Assembly: GCA_965658445.1 (NCBI GenBank)
Contig: CBFHSF010000011.1
Span: 33,794-97,793 of the forward strand
Length of the DNA: 64,000 nt
DNA from: CBFHSF01 sp965658445
GTDB lineage: Bacteria > Bacteroidota > Bacteroidia > Flavobacteriales > Schleiferiaceae
Direction: 5' to 3'
Part shown: in pieces, positions 47,822-57,550 of the stretch
How positions within the stretch are numbered: position 1 is the first letter of the stretch
How the letters are laid out: each line of letters begins with the position of its first letter
Program-made: the position numbers and the translations under genes
The notes under the pieces: model-generated
The model's database searches: none
What the model was told of the DNA's origin: nothing
The model's input: the letters and a program-made list of their open reading frames with translations, nothing else

Positions 47822-49945
47822 GATTTAGGTTGTGTTGAGATTTGGTAAACTGTGTCGTATAGCACGGTTTTGATGTAATCATTAGACAAACTGGTGTTAA
47901 AGGGAATTTCGTCTACGATATAAGAATCACCAGAATTAAGGTTAAAGACGTAGGAATAATAAATGTTCTTGTACTTAGAACCAAATAACCCCGGAATTCT
48001 CAAGGAGAAAACACCAGATACATATAGATAGGGGGTTTCGTGAATCTCCGCGAGTTCTTTACCGATTCTAGCATTGTGCATTTCAACCGGAGCATTCACG
48101 TGNNNNNNNNNNTCTTTCGTTTACCCACCACTTTAACTTGCAGTAATCGTTGTATTGCTCAACGTTATCTTTAGTAAATTCAGAAGGGGTCACCAATTCG
48201 TAATCCATTCCGGATGACTTTAGCACATCGATAAAACAGTCGTGGATTTTAAAACGAGTTTCATACGTTGCGTCAATATCCAATGGATCATTTCGGTTGA
48301 GAGCATTGATGGAGTACACTGTAGGTGACAACACCAACACTTTATGGGCTCCTAGGAAGTTATCGCCATTATCGTCGTTATTTCTAGACTCCCTCTCAGC
48401 TTTTAGACTGATGTATCCTTCTTCGTCTTGAGAATCTATGTAGGCACTTTGATACTCTTCATAAATGGATTTGAACTCCTCGTCCTCCAAAAGGTCGATA
48501 AATGCATACATCATAAAATCACCTTGTTCTCCGGAAATTGCCTTTTTGTAGCGAATCTTGTCTACTTTGGAAAGAGCTTCCACTTGTTCTTTTGTCAAGG
48601 TGTCTTTTACAGGAACATAGGCTTCTTTTTTAAAGTCTTTCCATTCAACTTCATGGTAATGAGTAAGTTCGTAAAGACCAGTGTGAAACTGAGCTTCCAA
48701 CATTTCATTGGTCGTATCCTTTTGGAATTCAATGTAATTAATCCAGGTGGCCTGAATGGCAAGTTCTTTAGCACTCATGTGATCCACTAGGTGGTAGATG
48801 GAGTAAAGGTTTCCCTCTAGAACGTCATCGTAATTTCCCAGCACATCGTTATCTAGCATGTCATCATCGGCATACCCGGAAATAGCATGCCAACAAAATG
48901 CAATACTTGCATTCATTTCTGCCGCTTCTTCTGGATGGTCTTGTTTGTAAATAACTGAATTGTAAATGGCTCTTGGGAAGTCATCGTTCTCAATGGACTT
49001 GTGAATGACTTCTTTTCGGGCGATTTTTTGGATTGAGTTAAAGAGTTCTTTTGACTGAACAAAGCTCTTCTTGTCCCCCCCGGTACTGATTTCTGTAACG
49101 ATGTCTAAATACTGTTCCTTTCTCTTTTTGATATTGGGATGGGAGGATTCTGAATCGTCGTAGTCATCAAAAGCTGTAATGGGTTTGTCTTCTGCAATAA
49201 GAGAAGCTGGTAAGTGTACATGAGGTGGCATTAGGCTCCCAAGCTCAATAGGTCTTTCGTCAAATGGCAAGTAAGAGTACAACAAAACATCAAAGATTTC
49301 GATGGCCTCATCCATGTCGTACGGAGAAGATCTCATTAAATCTTCGAGCGCCAAACGATCGGCTTCTAGTTCTTGCTCTTTAGAATAGGAGGTCTCCTTT
49401 TCCTTTTTCTCAAGTTCATTTATTTTACTGTTTTTGTTGACTAGGAACTCCTCTTTGAAACCTTCAATTATATGGTTTTTCTTAAAGTGAATTACTTCAT
49501 GAGCCATTACGAAGGCGAGTTCCGCTTCATTTTGCACCTGTGCAAGAAGCCCTGTAGAAACAAATAGAGAACCGTCAATGGTCATAAAAGCATTAACTGA
49601 TGTAGATCGAAATGCGTATGCCTTTATATCCCCCTGAGCGGGGCCCAGGAGGTTTTCAAGAATGTTGTTTAGGTAATTGCTTAGGGTATCCCCAAACATT
49701 ACATTTCCAGACAACATAAATTCATTGGTGAAGAATTGAGCCTTTTTTGCAAACTTCCCAGACTCGCGATCCATGGTAGAGGTATTCCAGGAATTTTGAC
49801 CCTTGGTGGATTCAATGATCTCCAACCTCTTTTCATCCAAAAAACTAGGAGGAATTTCCCCTTGGGACATGGGTCTTTCTTGCCCAAAAAGGGGACATGC
49901 AGCCAACGTAAAAACGAGGCTACTTACGGTTAGTAGGTTTTTCAT
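47818..49945 (-). CDS. M48-family metalloprotease, exported (interrupted by 10 Ns)
   Basis: A large periplasmic or outer-membrane-associated protease. Signal sequence MKNLLTVSSLVFTLAACPLF with a possible lipobox. The M48 domain (about residues 50-230) has the zinc motif LAFVMAHEVIHFKK (HExxH) and the third ligand in EADRLALEDL. A C-terminal region of about 450 residues is unlike the BepA TPR module and unassigned. Ten Ns at 48103-48112 shift the frame by one, splitting it into two open frames. The codons on either side end exactly at the Ns (NER and HVNAPVEMHN), so deleting the Ns restores a single 705-residue protein. The ATG at 49945 is preferred to a TTG six codons upstream. Confidence 0.85.
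48103..48112. other. Assembly gap (10 Ns) inside the M48 gene
   Basis: The flanking codon boundaries fall exactly at both edges; the run breaks the frame only because 10 is not a multiple of three. Confidence 0.9.
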
Positions 49946-50019
49946 TTGTAAAATTTTGCCCAATAATAAAGAAAAATAGCGTCAATTCCGCTGGCTCTCA
50001 GCCTTTTTGCAAAGAAATA

Positions 50020-50622
50020 TTATTCGACCACCGTTTGCTTTTTTCGAAGTTTGAGGACCAAGTCAAACTCAATGAGAAATTGATCCCTTACGACTACCAT
50101 TCCCAACATTTTCTTTGGAGCTTCCAATTCAAATTCACTGAGGTATAATGGGGTAGAGCCCTTCATGTGGATGTAAGGTTCTCTGGAGAGAAGGGTAAAG
50201 TCAATCAATCCCAGCCTCTCCTTTCCAGCTATACTGATACGCGCAGAAGCTGTTCCGTTTTTCCCGTCGGGAACCTGAAGGTGGGTAATGTCAAATTCTA
50301 TATAGGGGAAGTTCTCTGCGTTGAGCAATTCGTCTATATCGCCTTCCATTCCTGGGATTTTACAAGAAAAACCATCGACAGAAATCGCAAAGTTGACTCC
50401 TTGTAGATCCATGCCATATTCGGTGGGAGTTGCGATAATGGTCTGTGAAGATTCTCTTTTAGCAATCTCCTTGTTGTTGCACCTAAAGGTATTGATGTTG
50501 GTATATCCTTCGAGAACAATCTCGCTGGCTTCAAGAATGTCGTATTCCACGTCGGGTTCCTTAGCTCCTAGGTGTAATAGGGTCAGCGCAGAACAAATGA
50601 AGATGTATGCGGTTCTTTTCAC
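50020..50622 (-). CDS. YceI-like domain protein, exported
   Basis: A 200-residue protein with signal peptide (ALTLLHLGAKE region). The rest follows the YceI lipocalin-like pattern: INTFRCNNKEIAKRESS, LLNAENFPYIEFDITHLQ, RISIAGKERLGLIDFTLL and VVVRDQFLIEFDLVLKLRK. YceI proteins bind isoprenoid-like lipids in the periplasm. It is less canonical than the YceI protein at 62.0 kb. It is divergent from the SDR gene and 74 bp upstream of the M48 gene on the same strand. Confidence 0.8.
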   Translation of the reverse strand: MKRTAYIFICSALTLLHLGAKEPDVEYDILEASEIVLEGYTNINTFRCNNKEIAKRESSQTIIATPTEYGMDLQGVNFAISVDGFSCKIPGMEGDIDELLNAENFPYIEFDITHLQVPDGKNGTASARISIAGKERLGLIDFTLLSREPYIHMKGSTPLYLSEFELEAPKKMLGMVVVRDQFLIEFDLVLKLRKKQTVVE

Positions 50623-50702
50623 GGGAATAAATTTCGCAGAAAAGTGTCATTCTCACAATGATGAATTTCATGAAATCCAAAAACGAGCAGTACATTGTAG
50701 AC

Positions 50703-51512
50703 ATGGAAAAATTGAAAAAGGCTTATCGAGATAAAGTCATTTGGATAACTGGCGCCTCCTCAGGTATTGGGAAGGCCTTGGCTGAGGAGTGGTCAAAGTA
50801 CAATACTTCACTAATTCTCAGTGGTCGTAATCAAGGGGCCTTGGACGAGGTCGCTGCTTCTTGCGAAAAGAGGGGTTCAAAGGCAAAAGTCCTCGCTTTT
50901 GACCTATCGGATATCGATGGTTATACTTTAATAGTAGAGGAAGCGAAAGCTTGGAAAGGTCACATTGATTTTTTGGTAAACAATGGTGGGATTTCACAAA
51001 GAGGGCTTGCCGCCGAAACAGATTTTTCTGTGGATGAAAAAATTGTCAGGGTGGATTTGCTTTCTCCCATCGCTCTTTCAAAACAAGTCCTTCCACATAT
51101 GCTTGAGAGAAACTCAGGGCATATTATTACGACGTCCAGCTTGGTGGGGAAATTTGGAACGCCTTATCGCTCCGCATATTCCGCCGCCAAGCACGGTCTT
51201 CACGGTTTTTTTGATTCCGTACGCGCAGAGTTGATTCGGTCAAATCTCCACTTTACGGTGCTTTGTCCTGGCTTTGTTCAGACTCAGGTGAGCGTCAATG
51301 GATTGAATGCTCAAGGCGAGGCCACAGGGGTAATGGATTCAGCCACAAAGAATGGAATCACAGCGGAGCACTTCGCCCAAAAGGCACTCAAAGCCATCGC
51401 GTCCAAAAAAAGAGAGGCCTACATTGGAGGAAAAGAAGTGTGGGGAATCTACGTATCGAGGTTTTTTCCCGGTCTCTTCTCAAAGGTGATTTCCAAAGCC
51501 AAGGTCAAATAA
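50703..51512 (+). CDS. Short-chain dehydrogenase/reductase (SDR)
   Basis: A 269-residue classical SDR. The nucleotide loop is WITGASSGIGKALAEE, the NNGG motif appears as FLVNNGGISQRG, the catalytic serine in ITTSSLVGKF and the YxxxK motif in YSAAKHG. NADP preference is suggested by SGRNQGALDE. I start at the ATG at 50703 (MEKLKKAYRDKVIW); the open frame reaches 15 codons further to 50658 with residues not expected in the family. Substrate unknown; DltE-like lipid or sterol reductases are among the closest in appearance. Confidence 0.92.
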   Translation: MEKLKKAYRDKVIWITGASSGIGKALAEEWSKYNTSLILSGRNQGALDEVAASCEKRGSKAKVLAFDLSDIDGYTLIVEEAKAWKGHIDFLVNNGGISQRGLAAETDFSVDEKIVRVDLLSPIALSKQVLPHMLERNSGHIITTSSLVGKFGTPYRSAYSAAKHGLHGFFDSVRAELIRSNLHFTVLCPGFVQTQVSVNGLNAQGEATGVMDSATKNGITAEHFAQKALKAIASKKREAYIGGKEVWGIYVSRFFPGLFSKVISKAKVK

Positions 51513-51527
51513 ACGTTCCACAAAAAA

Positions 51528-51551
51528 AGAGCCGCTGTTTCCAGCGGCTCT
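51528..51551 (-). terminator. Terminator of the peroxiredoxin gene
   Basis: AGAGCCGCTG-tttc-CAGCGGCTCT, perfect 10-bp stem. On the minus strand it is followed by a T-run, so it terminates the peroxiredoxin transcript; it also lies 16 bp after the SDR stop. Confidence 0.85.
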
Positions 51552-51621
51552 CTGAGTAGAATGAGTTTTCAAAGTTTGTGTTATGCTTATGCGATAACTG
51601 CTTTGGAACCCTATGAGGTTA

Positions 51622-52251
51622 TTAGTTGGCAGCAAGGTAATCTGCAACACCGTCGTGAGTAGCAGACATTGCATCTTTTCCTTGTGACCAGTTGGCGGGA
51701 CAAACCTCTCCGTTCTCTTCAACAAACTGAAGGGCGTCCACCATTCTCATTGCCTCGTCAACGTTTCTTCCCAATGGAAGGTCGTTGATCAATTGGTGGC
51801 GAACCACGCCGTTAGGATCGATAAGGAACAAACCTCTGTACGCGATCAATTCACCTTCTGCAGCCAATTCTTCGTTCTCGTTGTAGAAGTAGTTTCCTGC
51901 CAATACATCGTAGTTAGTAGAAATGGTCTTGTTGGTGTCAGCAACCAATGGGTAAGTAACCCCTTGGATTCCTCCTTGAGACTTTGGCAATTGCAACCAT
52001 CCCCAGTGAGACTGCTCAGTATCTGTAGATACCGCGATTACTTCAACGTTCTTAGATTTGAATTCTTCCAATTTAGCTTGGAAAGCGTGAAGCTCTGTAG
52101 GACAAACAAAAGTGAAGTCCTTTGGGTAGAAGAACAAGATTACGTACTTGCCTTGGAATTGCTCAAGAGTAAAACCTTCTACGATTTCAGATCCGTTGAT
52201 AACGGCTGAAGCTGAGAATAGGGGAGCTTTCTTTCCGACTAAAACTGCCAT
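51622..52251 (-). CDS. Typical 2-Cys peroxiredoxin (AhpC/Prx1 type)
   Basis: A 209-residue cytoplasmic peroxidase. The peroxidatic cysteine is in FYPKDFTFVCPTELHAF (about C49) and the resolving cysteine in GEVCPANWSQG (about C169), the arrangement of Prx1/AhpC. It reduces peroxides using thioredoxin or AhpF; trxA is 5 kb away, no ahpF seen. Monocistronic with a -7 box upstream and a strong terminator. Confidence 0.96.
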   Translation of the reverse strand: MAVLVGKKAPLFSASAVINGSEIVEGFTLEQFQGKYVILFFYPKDFTFVCPTELHAFQAKLEEFKSKNVEVIAVSTDTEQSHWGWLQLPKSQGGIQGVTYPLVADTNKTISTNYDVLAGNYFYNENEELAAEGELIAYRGLFLIDPNGVVRHQLINDLPLGRNVDEAMRMVDALQFVEENGEVCPANWSQGKDAMSATHDGVADYLAAN

Positions 52252-52304
52252 GATAAATTTCGTTTAGTTATTATTAATTAATTACAATTGCGTTTTGTGC
52301 GGCG

Positions 52305-52312
52305 CAAATATA
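52305..52312 (-). promoter_or_regulatory. -7 box of the peroxiredoxin gene
   Basis: TATATTTG on the minus strand, full TAnnTTTG match, 53 bp before the ATG at 52251. Confidence 0.55.
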
Positions 52313-52406
52313 CAAATGGGACCACGTCTGGAAACCTATATTCATTTTAAATATCTATAGTTTAATTGATGTCCTCAATTAGGCACTTTTTACCTTTCGA
52401 TAATCG

Positions 52407-52414
52407 TAATTTTG
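52407..52414 (+). promoter_or_regulatory. Possible -7 box of dnaE
   Basis: TAATTTTG matches TAnnTTTG, which would give a leader of about 150 nt. The leader contains a small hairpin AGGAC-gctttt-GTCCT (about 52529-52544), 25 bp before the ATG. The 318-bp interval 52252-52569 holds no gene. Confidence 0.4.
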
Positions 52415-52569
52415 TATTGAAATTTGGTGGGAATCGAGCACCCCTATCCCATCGGTTGATAATCTGTTAAAAACCCAAAATTTCATTCCTTTTATGGGGT
52501 GGATATTTTGCTATTTTTACTTGACTTCAAGGACGCTTTTGTCCTCGAATTTTCAATCAAGGACTCTCC

Positions 52570-55500
52570 ATGTACTTAATATTTGATACTGAAACCACTG
52601 GACTTCCCAAGCGCTGGAATGCACCCATAACCGATACGGATAACTGGCCAAGAGCTATACAAATCGCGTGGCAGCTACACGATGATTTGGGCCGTTTGGT
52701 GGAGCAAAAAGATTACCTCATACAACCGGAGGGTTTTGACATTCCCTTTGACGCGGAAAAAATCCACGGTATTTCTACGGAGCTAGCCATGGAACGCGGA
52801 GTCCCTATGTCACAAGTATTGGACGAGTTCAAAGAAGTGCTTAGCAGGTCCAAATTTGTTGTCGGACAGAACGTAGGTTTTGACGTCAATATCATGGGGT
52901 GTGAATTGGTGAGAGCCGGTTTTGAACCCACTCTAGATCAATTTCCCGTTTTAGATACCTGTACAGAAAAAACGGCTCAGCTCTGTCAAATCCCCGGGGG
53001 AAGAGGAGGAAAGTTCAAACTTCCCAATCTTACCGAACTTCATGAGTTTCTATTTGGAGAGCCCTTTGCTGAGGCGCACAATGCCACAGCGGATGTAGAA
53101 GCCACAACTCGCTGTTTCTTTGAGCTGATGCGCAAGGGGAATTACACCGAAGCAGAACTCAATCAAGAGCCTGGATATTTAACCTCCTTTGCAGAAGCCA
53201 ATCCAGACACCATTCAGGTCATTGGTTTGAAGCACGTAAATCTTCAGTCAGAATCAGAGAAGATTCGCAAGCGCATGAAGGCCGATGAGGCCCCTGCAAT
53301 ATCTAAGGACGAGTTGGATGCCAATGCGGCGGCACTTTCGGAGGTTCCTTTTTCACACCTTCACAACCACACGCAGTTTTCCATTCTTCAGGCTACCACT
53401 AAAATCGATGACTTGGTGCAAACCGCAGGTAGATTTAAAATGCCTGGCGTTGCCATGACGGATTTGGGAAATATGATGGGGGCCTTTCACTTTGTAAACG
53501 CCGTCAACAAACAGAATAAAGCCGCTGACGAAGAAGCCGAGAAAGCCGCAGAAGAAGGAAGAGAACCCGAATTTACACCGGTAAAAGCCATTGTGGGATG
53601 TGAGCTCTTTGTGTGTAAGGAAAGAGAGAACAAGGACTACAAAGACAACGGATATCAAATTCCCTTTCTCGCCAAAAATAAAAATGGTTATCACAACCTC
53701 GCCAAGCTTTCGAGCTTGGGATACATAGAGGGATTTTACTACGTTCCTAGAATTGACAAGGACCTTTTACTTACTCTTAAAGAAGACCTCATTGTAACTA
53801 CCGGAGGATTGCAGGGTGAGGTTCCATACCTCATACTAAACGTGGGAGAAAAGCAAGCGGAAGAGGCCTTTGCGTGGTACGCCGAAAACTTTGGCGAAGA
53901 CTTCTATGCCGAATTGATGCGTCACGGCCTTCCCGAAGAGGATCGCGTAAACACCACGTTGCTTCAATTCTGTGAAAAATACAATGTAAAGTACTTTGCC
54001 GCGAACAATACCTATTACTCCAAGGTAGAGGATGCCAACGCCCACGATATTTTACTCTGTGTAAAAGAAGGAGAGAGAAAGAGTACTCCCATCGGTCGTG
54101 GTCGCGGATACAGATATGGCTTTCCAAATGACTCCTTTTACATCAAGTCCTCAGAGGAAATGAAGGAGTTGTTTGCGGACTTGCCCAAAGCCATAGAAAC
54201 GACCAATGAAATTGTAGATAAGATTGAGCCCTTCCAATTGGCTAGAGATGTCCTTCTTCCAGCGTTTGACATTCCAGAGGAGTTTGTTCATGCAGAAGAT
54301 GCGGAAGACGGTGGAAAGCGAGGAGAAAACGCCTATCTCAAGCATTTGACCTATGTAGGAGCAGAAAAACGTTACGGAGAAATCTCCGAAGACATCAAGG
54401 AAAGACTGGATTTTGAATTGGATACCATTGCCATGACCGGTTATCCAGGGTACTTTCTCATTGTGCAAGACTTTACCACAGCCGCAAGAGAAATGGGGGT
54501 TTCCGTTGGGCCAGGTCGTGGTTCGGCAGCAGGATCTGCCGTTGCGTACTGTATTGGAATTACCAATGTGGATCCCATTAAGTACGACCTACTTTTTGAG
54601 CGTTTCTTAAATCCGGACCGTGTATCGCTCCCGGATATTGATATTGACTTTGATGACGAAGGTAGAGGTCGTGTCATTGATTACGTAATTGACAAGTACG
54701 GATCCTCTCAGGTAGCACAAATCATTACCTATGGTTCTATGGCGGCCAAGTCCTCCATTAGAGATACCGGTCGCGTTTTGGAATTGCCCCTGCCCGATAC
54801 GGACAGAATTGCAAAGCTGGTTCCCGATATAAAACTCAACAAGCTCTTTGGCATGGACGAAAAGACCATGAAGAGCAAATTGAACGGAGAATTGTTGACC
54901 ATGGCCCAAGAGCTCAAGTCCATCGCAGAGAAGGACGATTTGGAAGGACAAACCGTTCAGCAAGCCATTACTTTGGAAGGCTCCTTGAGAAATACGGGGA
55001 TTCACGCCTGTGGGGTTATTATCACGCCCAGTGATATTCGCCAGCACGTGCCAGTGGCCGTCTCCAAGGATTCCAATCTCTGGTGTACTCAGTTTGACAA
55101 CTCCGTGGTAGAGAATGCGGGACTCCTGAAGATGGATTTCTTGGGGTTGAAAACGCTTACGCTGATAAAAGACGCTGTCGCCATCGTCAAAGACAAGCAC
55201 GGCATAGAACTGGATCCGGATAATTTCCCATTGGACGATGTAAAGACCTATGAACTCTTTCAAAGAGGGGATACCGTTGGGATATTCCAGTATGAGAGTA
55301 CGGGTATGCAGAAGTACTTAAGAGATCTCAAGCCTACAGTGTTTGCGGATCTCATTGCCATGAACGCATTGTACCGCCCTGGTCCACTAGAATACATTCC
55401 ATCCTTTATTCGTAGAAAGCACGGAGAGGAAGAGATTGCCTATGACTTGGAGGGCATGGATCAGTACTTGGAAGAAACCTATGGAATTACCGTGTATCAG

Positions 55501-56958
55501 GAGCAAGTGATGCTTCTGTCGCAAAAGCTTGCGGGATTCACAAAAGGTGAAGCCGATATGCTGAGAAAGGCCATGGGTAAAAAGATTTTCGCCCTTCTAG
55601 AAAAACTCAAGCCCAAGTTTATTGAAGGTGCCAAAGAAAGAGGCCATGACGAAACCGCACTAGAAAAGGTATGGAAGGACTGGGAAGCCTTTGCATCCTA
55701 CGCCTTTAACAAGTCTCACTCTACGTGTTACGCTTGGATTGCCTATCAAACCGCTTACCTAAAAGCGCATTACCCGGCAGAATACATGGCTTCTGTGTTG
55801 AGTAACAACATGAGCGATATCAAGTCGGTGACCTTCTTTATGGAAGAGTGTAAGCGCATGCAGATTTCGGTTTTGGGTCCCGACGTCAATGAATCTCAAT
55901 TTAAGTTTACCGTAAACGATGAAGGCGCGATTCGCTTTGGTCTGGGAGGAATGAAAGGAGTGGGGGAGAACGCCGTTGAGGCCATTGTGTCTGAGAGAAC
56001 GGAGGAAGGCAAATACACCCACCTTTTTGATTTGCTCAAACGCATCGACCTACGAGTTGTAAATAAGAAGACATTAGAAAGCTTAGCCCTTGGCGGCGCT
56101 TTTGACAATTTGGATTCTGACAACCGCGCCGTGTATTTCCACGAAGAAGGAGACGGAAGAACCTTTTTGGAGAAAGCCATTAAATATTCGGCCAACATGA
56201 AGGCCAATGAGGATAGTTCACAGGTAAGTCTCTTTGGAGAAGCCAGTGACGTACAAATCCCGGAACCCCCACTTCCTACTCCCGAGCCATGGCCAAGGTT
56301 GTACGCACTCAAGAAAGAGAAAGAAGTCAATGGGATGTATCTCTCCAGTCATCCCTTAGATGACTTTAAGGATGAACTTATGAGCTTCTGCAACACTTCC
56401 TTGGACAAGATGGCCTACCTCGATTCTATGATTGGGAAAGAAATTGCCGTTGCCGGGATTGTAATCAATGCCCAAGAGCGCATGACCCGAACGGGGAAAA
56501 CCTTTGGAGTATTTACCCTTGAGGACTATACAGATGCTCACGAGTTTGCCCTTTGGAATGAAGATTACCTCAAATTTAAACACTTCCTAGTGCCAGATCA
56601 AATGCTCTTTGTGAGGGTTAAAATTGGTCAAACGGTTTGGGAAAAGGACGGCGTAGAAACCCGAAGAATAAAACTGACCTTTATAGAAATCAGTCAGCTT
56701 CACGATTTGATGGACAAGATGTCCTCCGGTATTGAAGTGACCATGTCTTTGAGAGACCTTGATGAATACACCATTGACCGACTGGAGGAAATCACCAAGG
56801 CGCACCCTGGAAAGAAGAAGGTGAGGGTAAACATTGTGGACTCCACGGCCAGAATCAACGTTGCCATGCGATCAAGAGGGATTCGAGTGGATGTAACTAA
56901 GGCATTGATGGATGAGCTCAAGGCGGACGATAGGTGGAAGGTGAAGATTGAATCGTAG
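52570..56958 (+). CDS. dnaE: DNA polymerase III subunit alpha with fused N-terminal 3'-5' exonuclease
   Basis: A 1462-residue replicative polymerase. Residues 1-185 are a DnaQ-like exonuclease: Exo I YLIFDTETTGLP, Exo II VGQNVGFDVN and Exo III HNATADVEATTR, so proofreading is carried in cis. A linker leads to the PHP domain (from about 258, FSHLHNHTQFSIL), then the polymerase palm with VGPGRGSAAGSAVAYC and LPDIDIDFDD (catalytic aspartates), the thumb and fingers, the HhH and OB domains (IAVAGIVINAQERMTRTGKT) and a C-terminal region. Such fusions are known among Bacteroidota DnaE proteins. trxA and a DUF58 gene follow. Codon use is like the rest of the window. Confidence 0.96.
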   Translation: MYLIFDTETTGLPKRWNAPITDTDNWPRAIQIAWQLHDDLGRLVEQKDYLIQPEGFDIPFDAEKIHGISTELAMERGVPMSQVLDEFKEVLSRSKFVVGQNVGFDVNIMGCELVRAGFEPTLDQFPVLDTCTEKTAQLCQIPGGRGGKFKLPNLTELHEFLFGEPFAEAHNATADVEATTRCFFELMRKGNYTEAELNQEPGYLTSFAEANPDTIQVIGLKHVNLQSESEKIRKRMKADEAPAISKDELDANAAALSEVPFSHLHNHTQFSILQATTKIDDLVQTAGRFKMPGVAMTDLGNMMGAFHFVNAVNKQNKAADEEAEKAAEEGREPEFTPVKAIVGCELFVCKERENKDYKDNGYQIPFLAKNKNGYHNLAKLSSLGYIEGFYYVPRIDKDLLLTLKEDLIVTTGGLQGEVPYLILNVGEKQAEEAFAWYAENFGEDFYAELMRHGLPEEDRVNTTLLQFCEKYNVKYFAANNTYYSKVEDANAHDILLCVKEGERKSTPIGRGRGYRYGFPNDSFYIKSSEEMKELFADLPKAIETTNEIVDKIEPFQLARDVLLPAFDIPEEFVHAEDAEDGGKRGENAYLKHLTYVGAEKRYGEISEDIKERLDFELDTIAMTGYPGYFLIVQDFTTAAREMGVSVGPGRGSAAGSAVAYCIGITNVDPIKYDLLFERFLNPDRVSLPDIDIDFDDEGRGRVIDYVIDKYGSSQVAQIITYGSMAAKSSIRDTGRVLELPLPDTDRIAKLVPDIKLNKLFGMDEKTMKSKLNGELLTMAQELKSIAEKDDLEGQTVQQAITLEGSLRNTGIHACGVIITPSDIRQHVPVAVSKDSNLWCTQFDNSVVENAGLLKMDFLGLKTLTLIKDAVAIVKDKHGIELDPDNFPLDDVKTYELFQRGDTVGIFQYESTGMQKYLRDLKPTVFADLIAMNALYRPGPLEYIPSFIRRKHGEEEIAYDLEGMDQYLEETYGITVYQEQVMLLSQKLAGFTKGEADMLRKAMGKKIFALLEKLKPKFIEGAKERGHDETALEKVWKDWEAFASYAFNKSHSTCYAWIAYQTAYLKAHYPAEYMASVLSNNMSDIKSVTFFMEECKRMQISVLGPDVNESQFKFTVNDEGAIRFGLGGMKGVGENAVEAIVSERTEEGKYTHLFDLLKRIDLRVVNKKTLESLALGGAFDNLDSDNRAVYFHEEGDGRTFLEKAIKYSANMKANEDSSQVSLFGEASDVQIPEPPLPTPEPWPRLYALKKEKEVNGMYLSSHPLDDFKDELMSFCNTSLDKMAYLDSMIGKEIAVAGIVINAQERMTRTGKTFGVFTLEDYTDAHEFALWNEDYLKFKHFLVPDQMLFVRVKIGQTVWEKDGVETRRIKLTFIEISQLHDLMDKMSSGIEVTMSLRDLDEYTIDRLEEITKAHPGKKKVRVNIVDSTARINVAMRSRGIRVDVTKALMDELKADDRWKVKIES

Positions 56959-56972
56959 AATCCACTAAATGG

Positions 56973-57020
56973 GTATCTGAAAAAGTATCTGATGAAGTGT
57001 CTTATGAAGTATCTGATATA
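56973..57020 (+). repeat. Four 12-bp tandem repeats after dnaE
   Basis: GTATCTGAAAAA, GTATCTGATGAA, GTGTCTTATGAA and GTATCTGATATA follow each other, starting 15 bp after the dnaE stop. The unit is a multiple of three and the block runs directly into the terminator. Confidence 0.8.
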
Positions 57021-57066
57021 AAGGCGCTCTATTTTTTCATTGTCAAAGTCAATGGAGTGCTTTTTT
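57020..57066 (+). terminator. Terminator of dnaE
   Basis: AAAGGCGCTCTATT and AATGGAGTGCTTTT pair with several G-T wobbles; an inner CATTG/CAATG dyad extends the hairpin. A run of T follows. Confidence 0.7.
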
Positions 57067-57082
57067 AAATGATAATTGTAAT

Positions 57083-57090
57083 TACATTTG
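57083..57090 (+). promoter_or_regulatory. -7 box of trxA
   Basis: TACATTTG, full TAnnTTTG match, 27 bp before the ATG at 57118. Confidence 0.6.
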
Positions 57091-57117
57091 TAAGGAATAA
57101 AAAAATAATTGACAAAG

Positions 57118-57435
57118 ATGGCTCTTGAATTTACAGACTCAAACTTTGACGAGCTCGTTCTAAAATCAGATAAGCCAGTATTGGTTGACTTTTGGGCTGA
57201 GTGGTGTGGACCTTGCCGCATGGTAGGACCAATCGTTGAAGAACTTTCTAATGACTATGACGGTAAAGCCGTAATCGGTAAGGTAAACGTTGACGAAAAC
57301 CAAGACGTTGCCGCTAAATACGGAATTAGAAATATCCCCACATTGCTCGTTTTCAAAAACGGAGAAATCGTGGACAAGCAAGTAGGAGTAGCTCCTAAAA
57401 ACGTTTTGGCTGGAAAGCTAGACGGCGCTATGTAA
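57118..57435 (+). CDS. trxA: Thioredoxin
   Basis: A 105-residue thioredoxin: MALEFTDSNFDEL, active site WAEWCGPCRM, and IRNIPTLLVFKNGE with the cis-proline. It is the general dithiol reductant for ribonucleotide reductase, peroxiredoxins and others. The ATG at 57118 is chosen over a TTG three codons upstream. It has its own promoter and terminator between dnaE and the DUF58 gene, an order shared by relatives. Confidence 0.97.
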   Translation: MALEFTDSNFDELVLKSDKPVLVDFWAEWCGPCRMVGPIVEELSNDYDGKAVIGKVNVDENQDVAAKYGIRNIPTLLVFKNGEIVDKQVGVAPKNVLAGKLDGAM

Positions 57436-57468
57436 TAAGGGAAATCCCTTTTACGTTAAAAAAAATAC

Positions 57469-57491
57469 AACCCCGCATCTGCGGGGTTTTT
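57469..57491 (+). terminator. Terminator of trxA
   Basis: AACCCCGC-atct-GCGGGGTT followed by a T-run. Confidence 0.9.
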
Positions 57492-57550
57492 TATTCTCCT
57501 ATATTTACTACTGCAATTGTTTTTTATCGCAATCGTTCCAATAGTAACCC

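Noticed and set aside
47818..48099. A separate 93-residue gene downstream of the M48 protease
   Set aside because: It is the C-terminal end of the same gene, split by 10 Ns; the codon edges match.
54607..55263. Long minus-strand frames inside dnaE, clpB, rny and other genes
   Set aside because: They are antisense shadows of strongly conserved proteins, without starts or family features.
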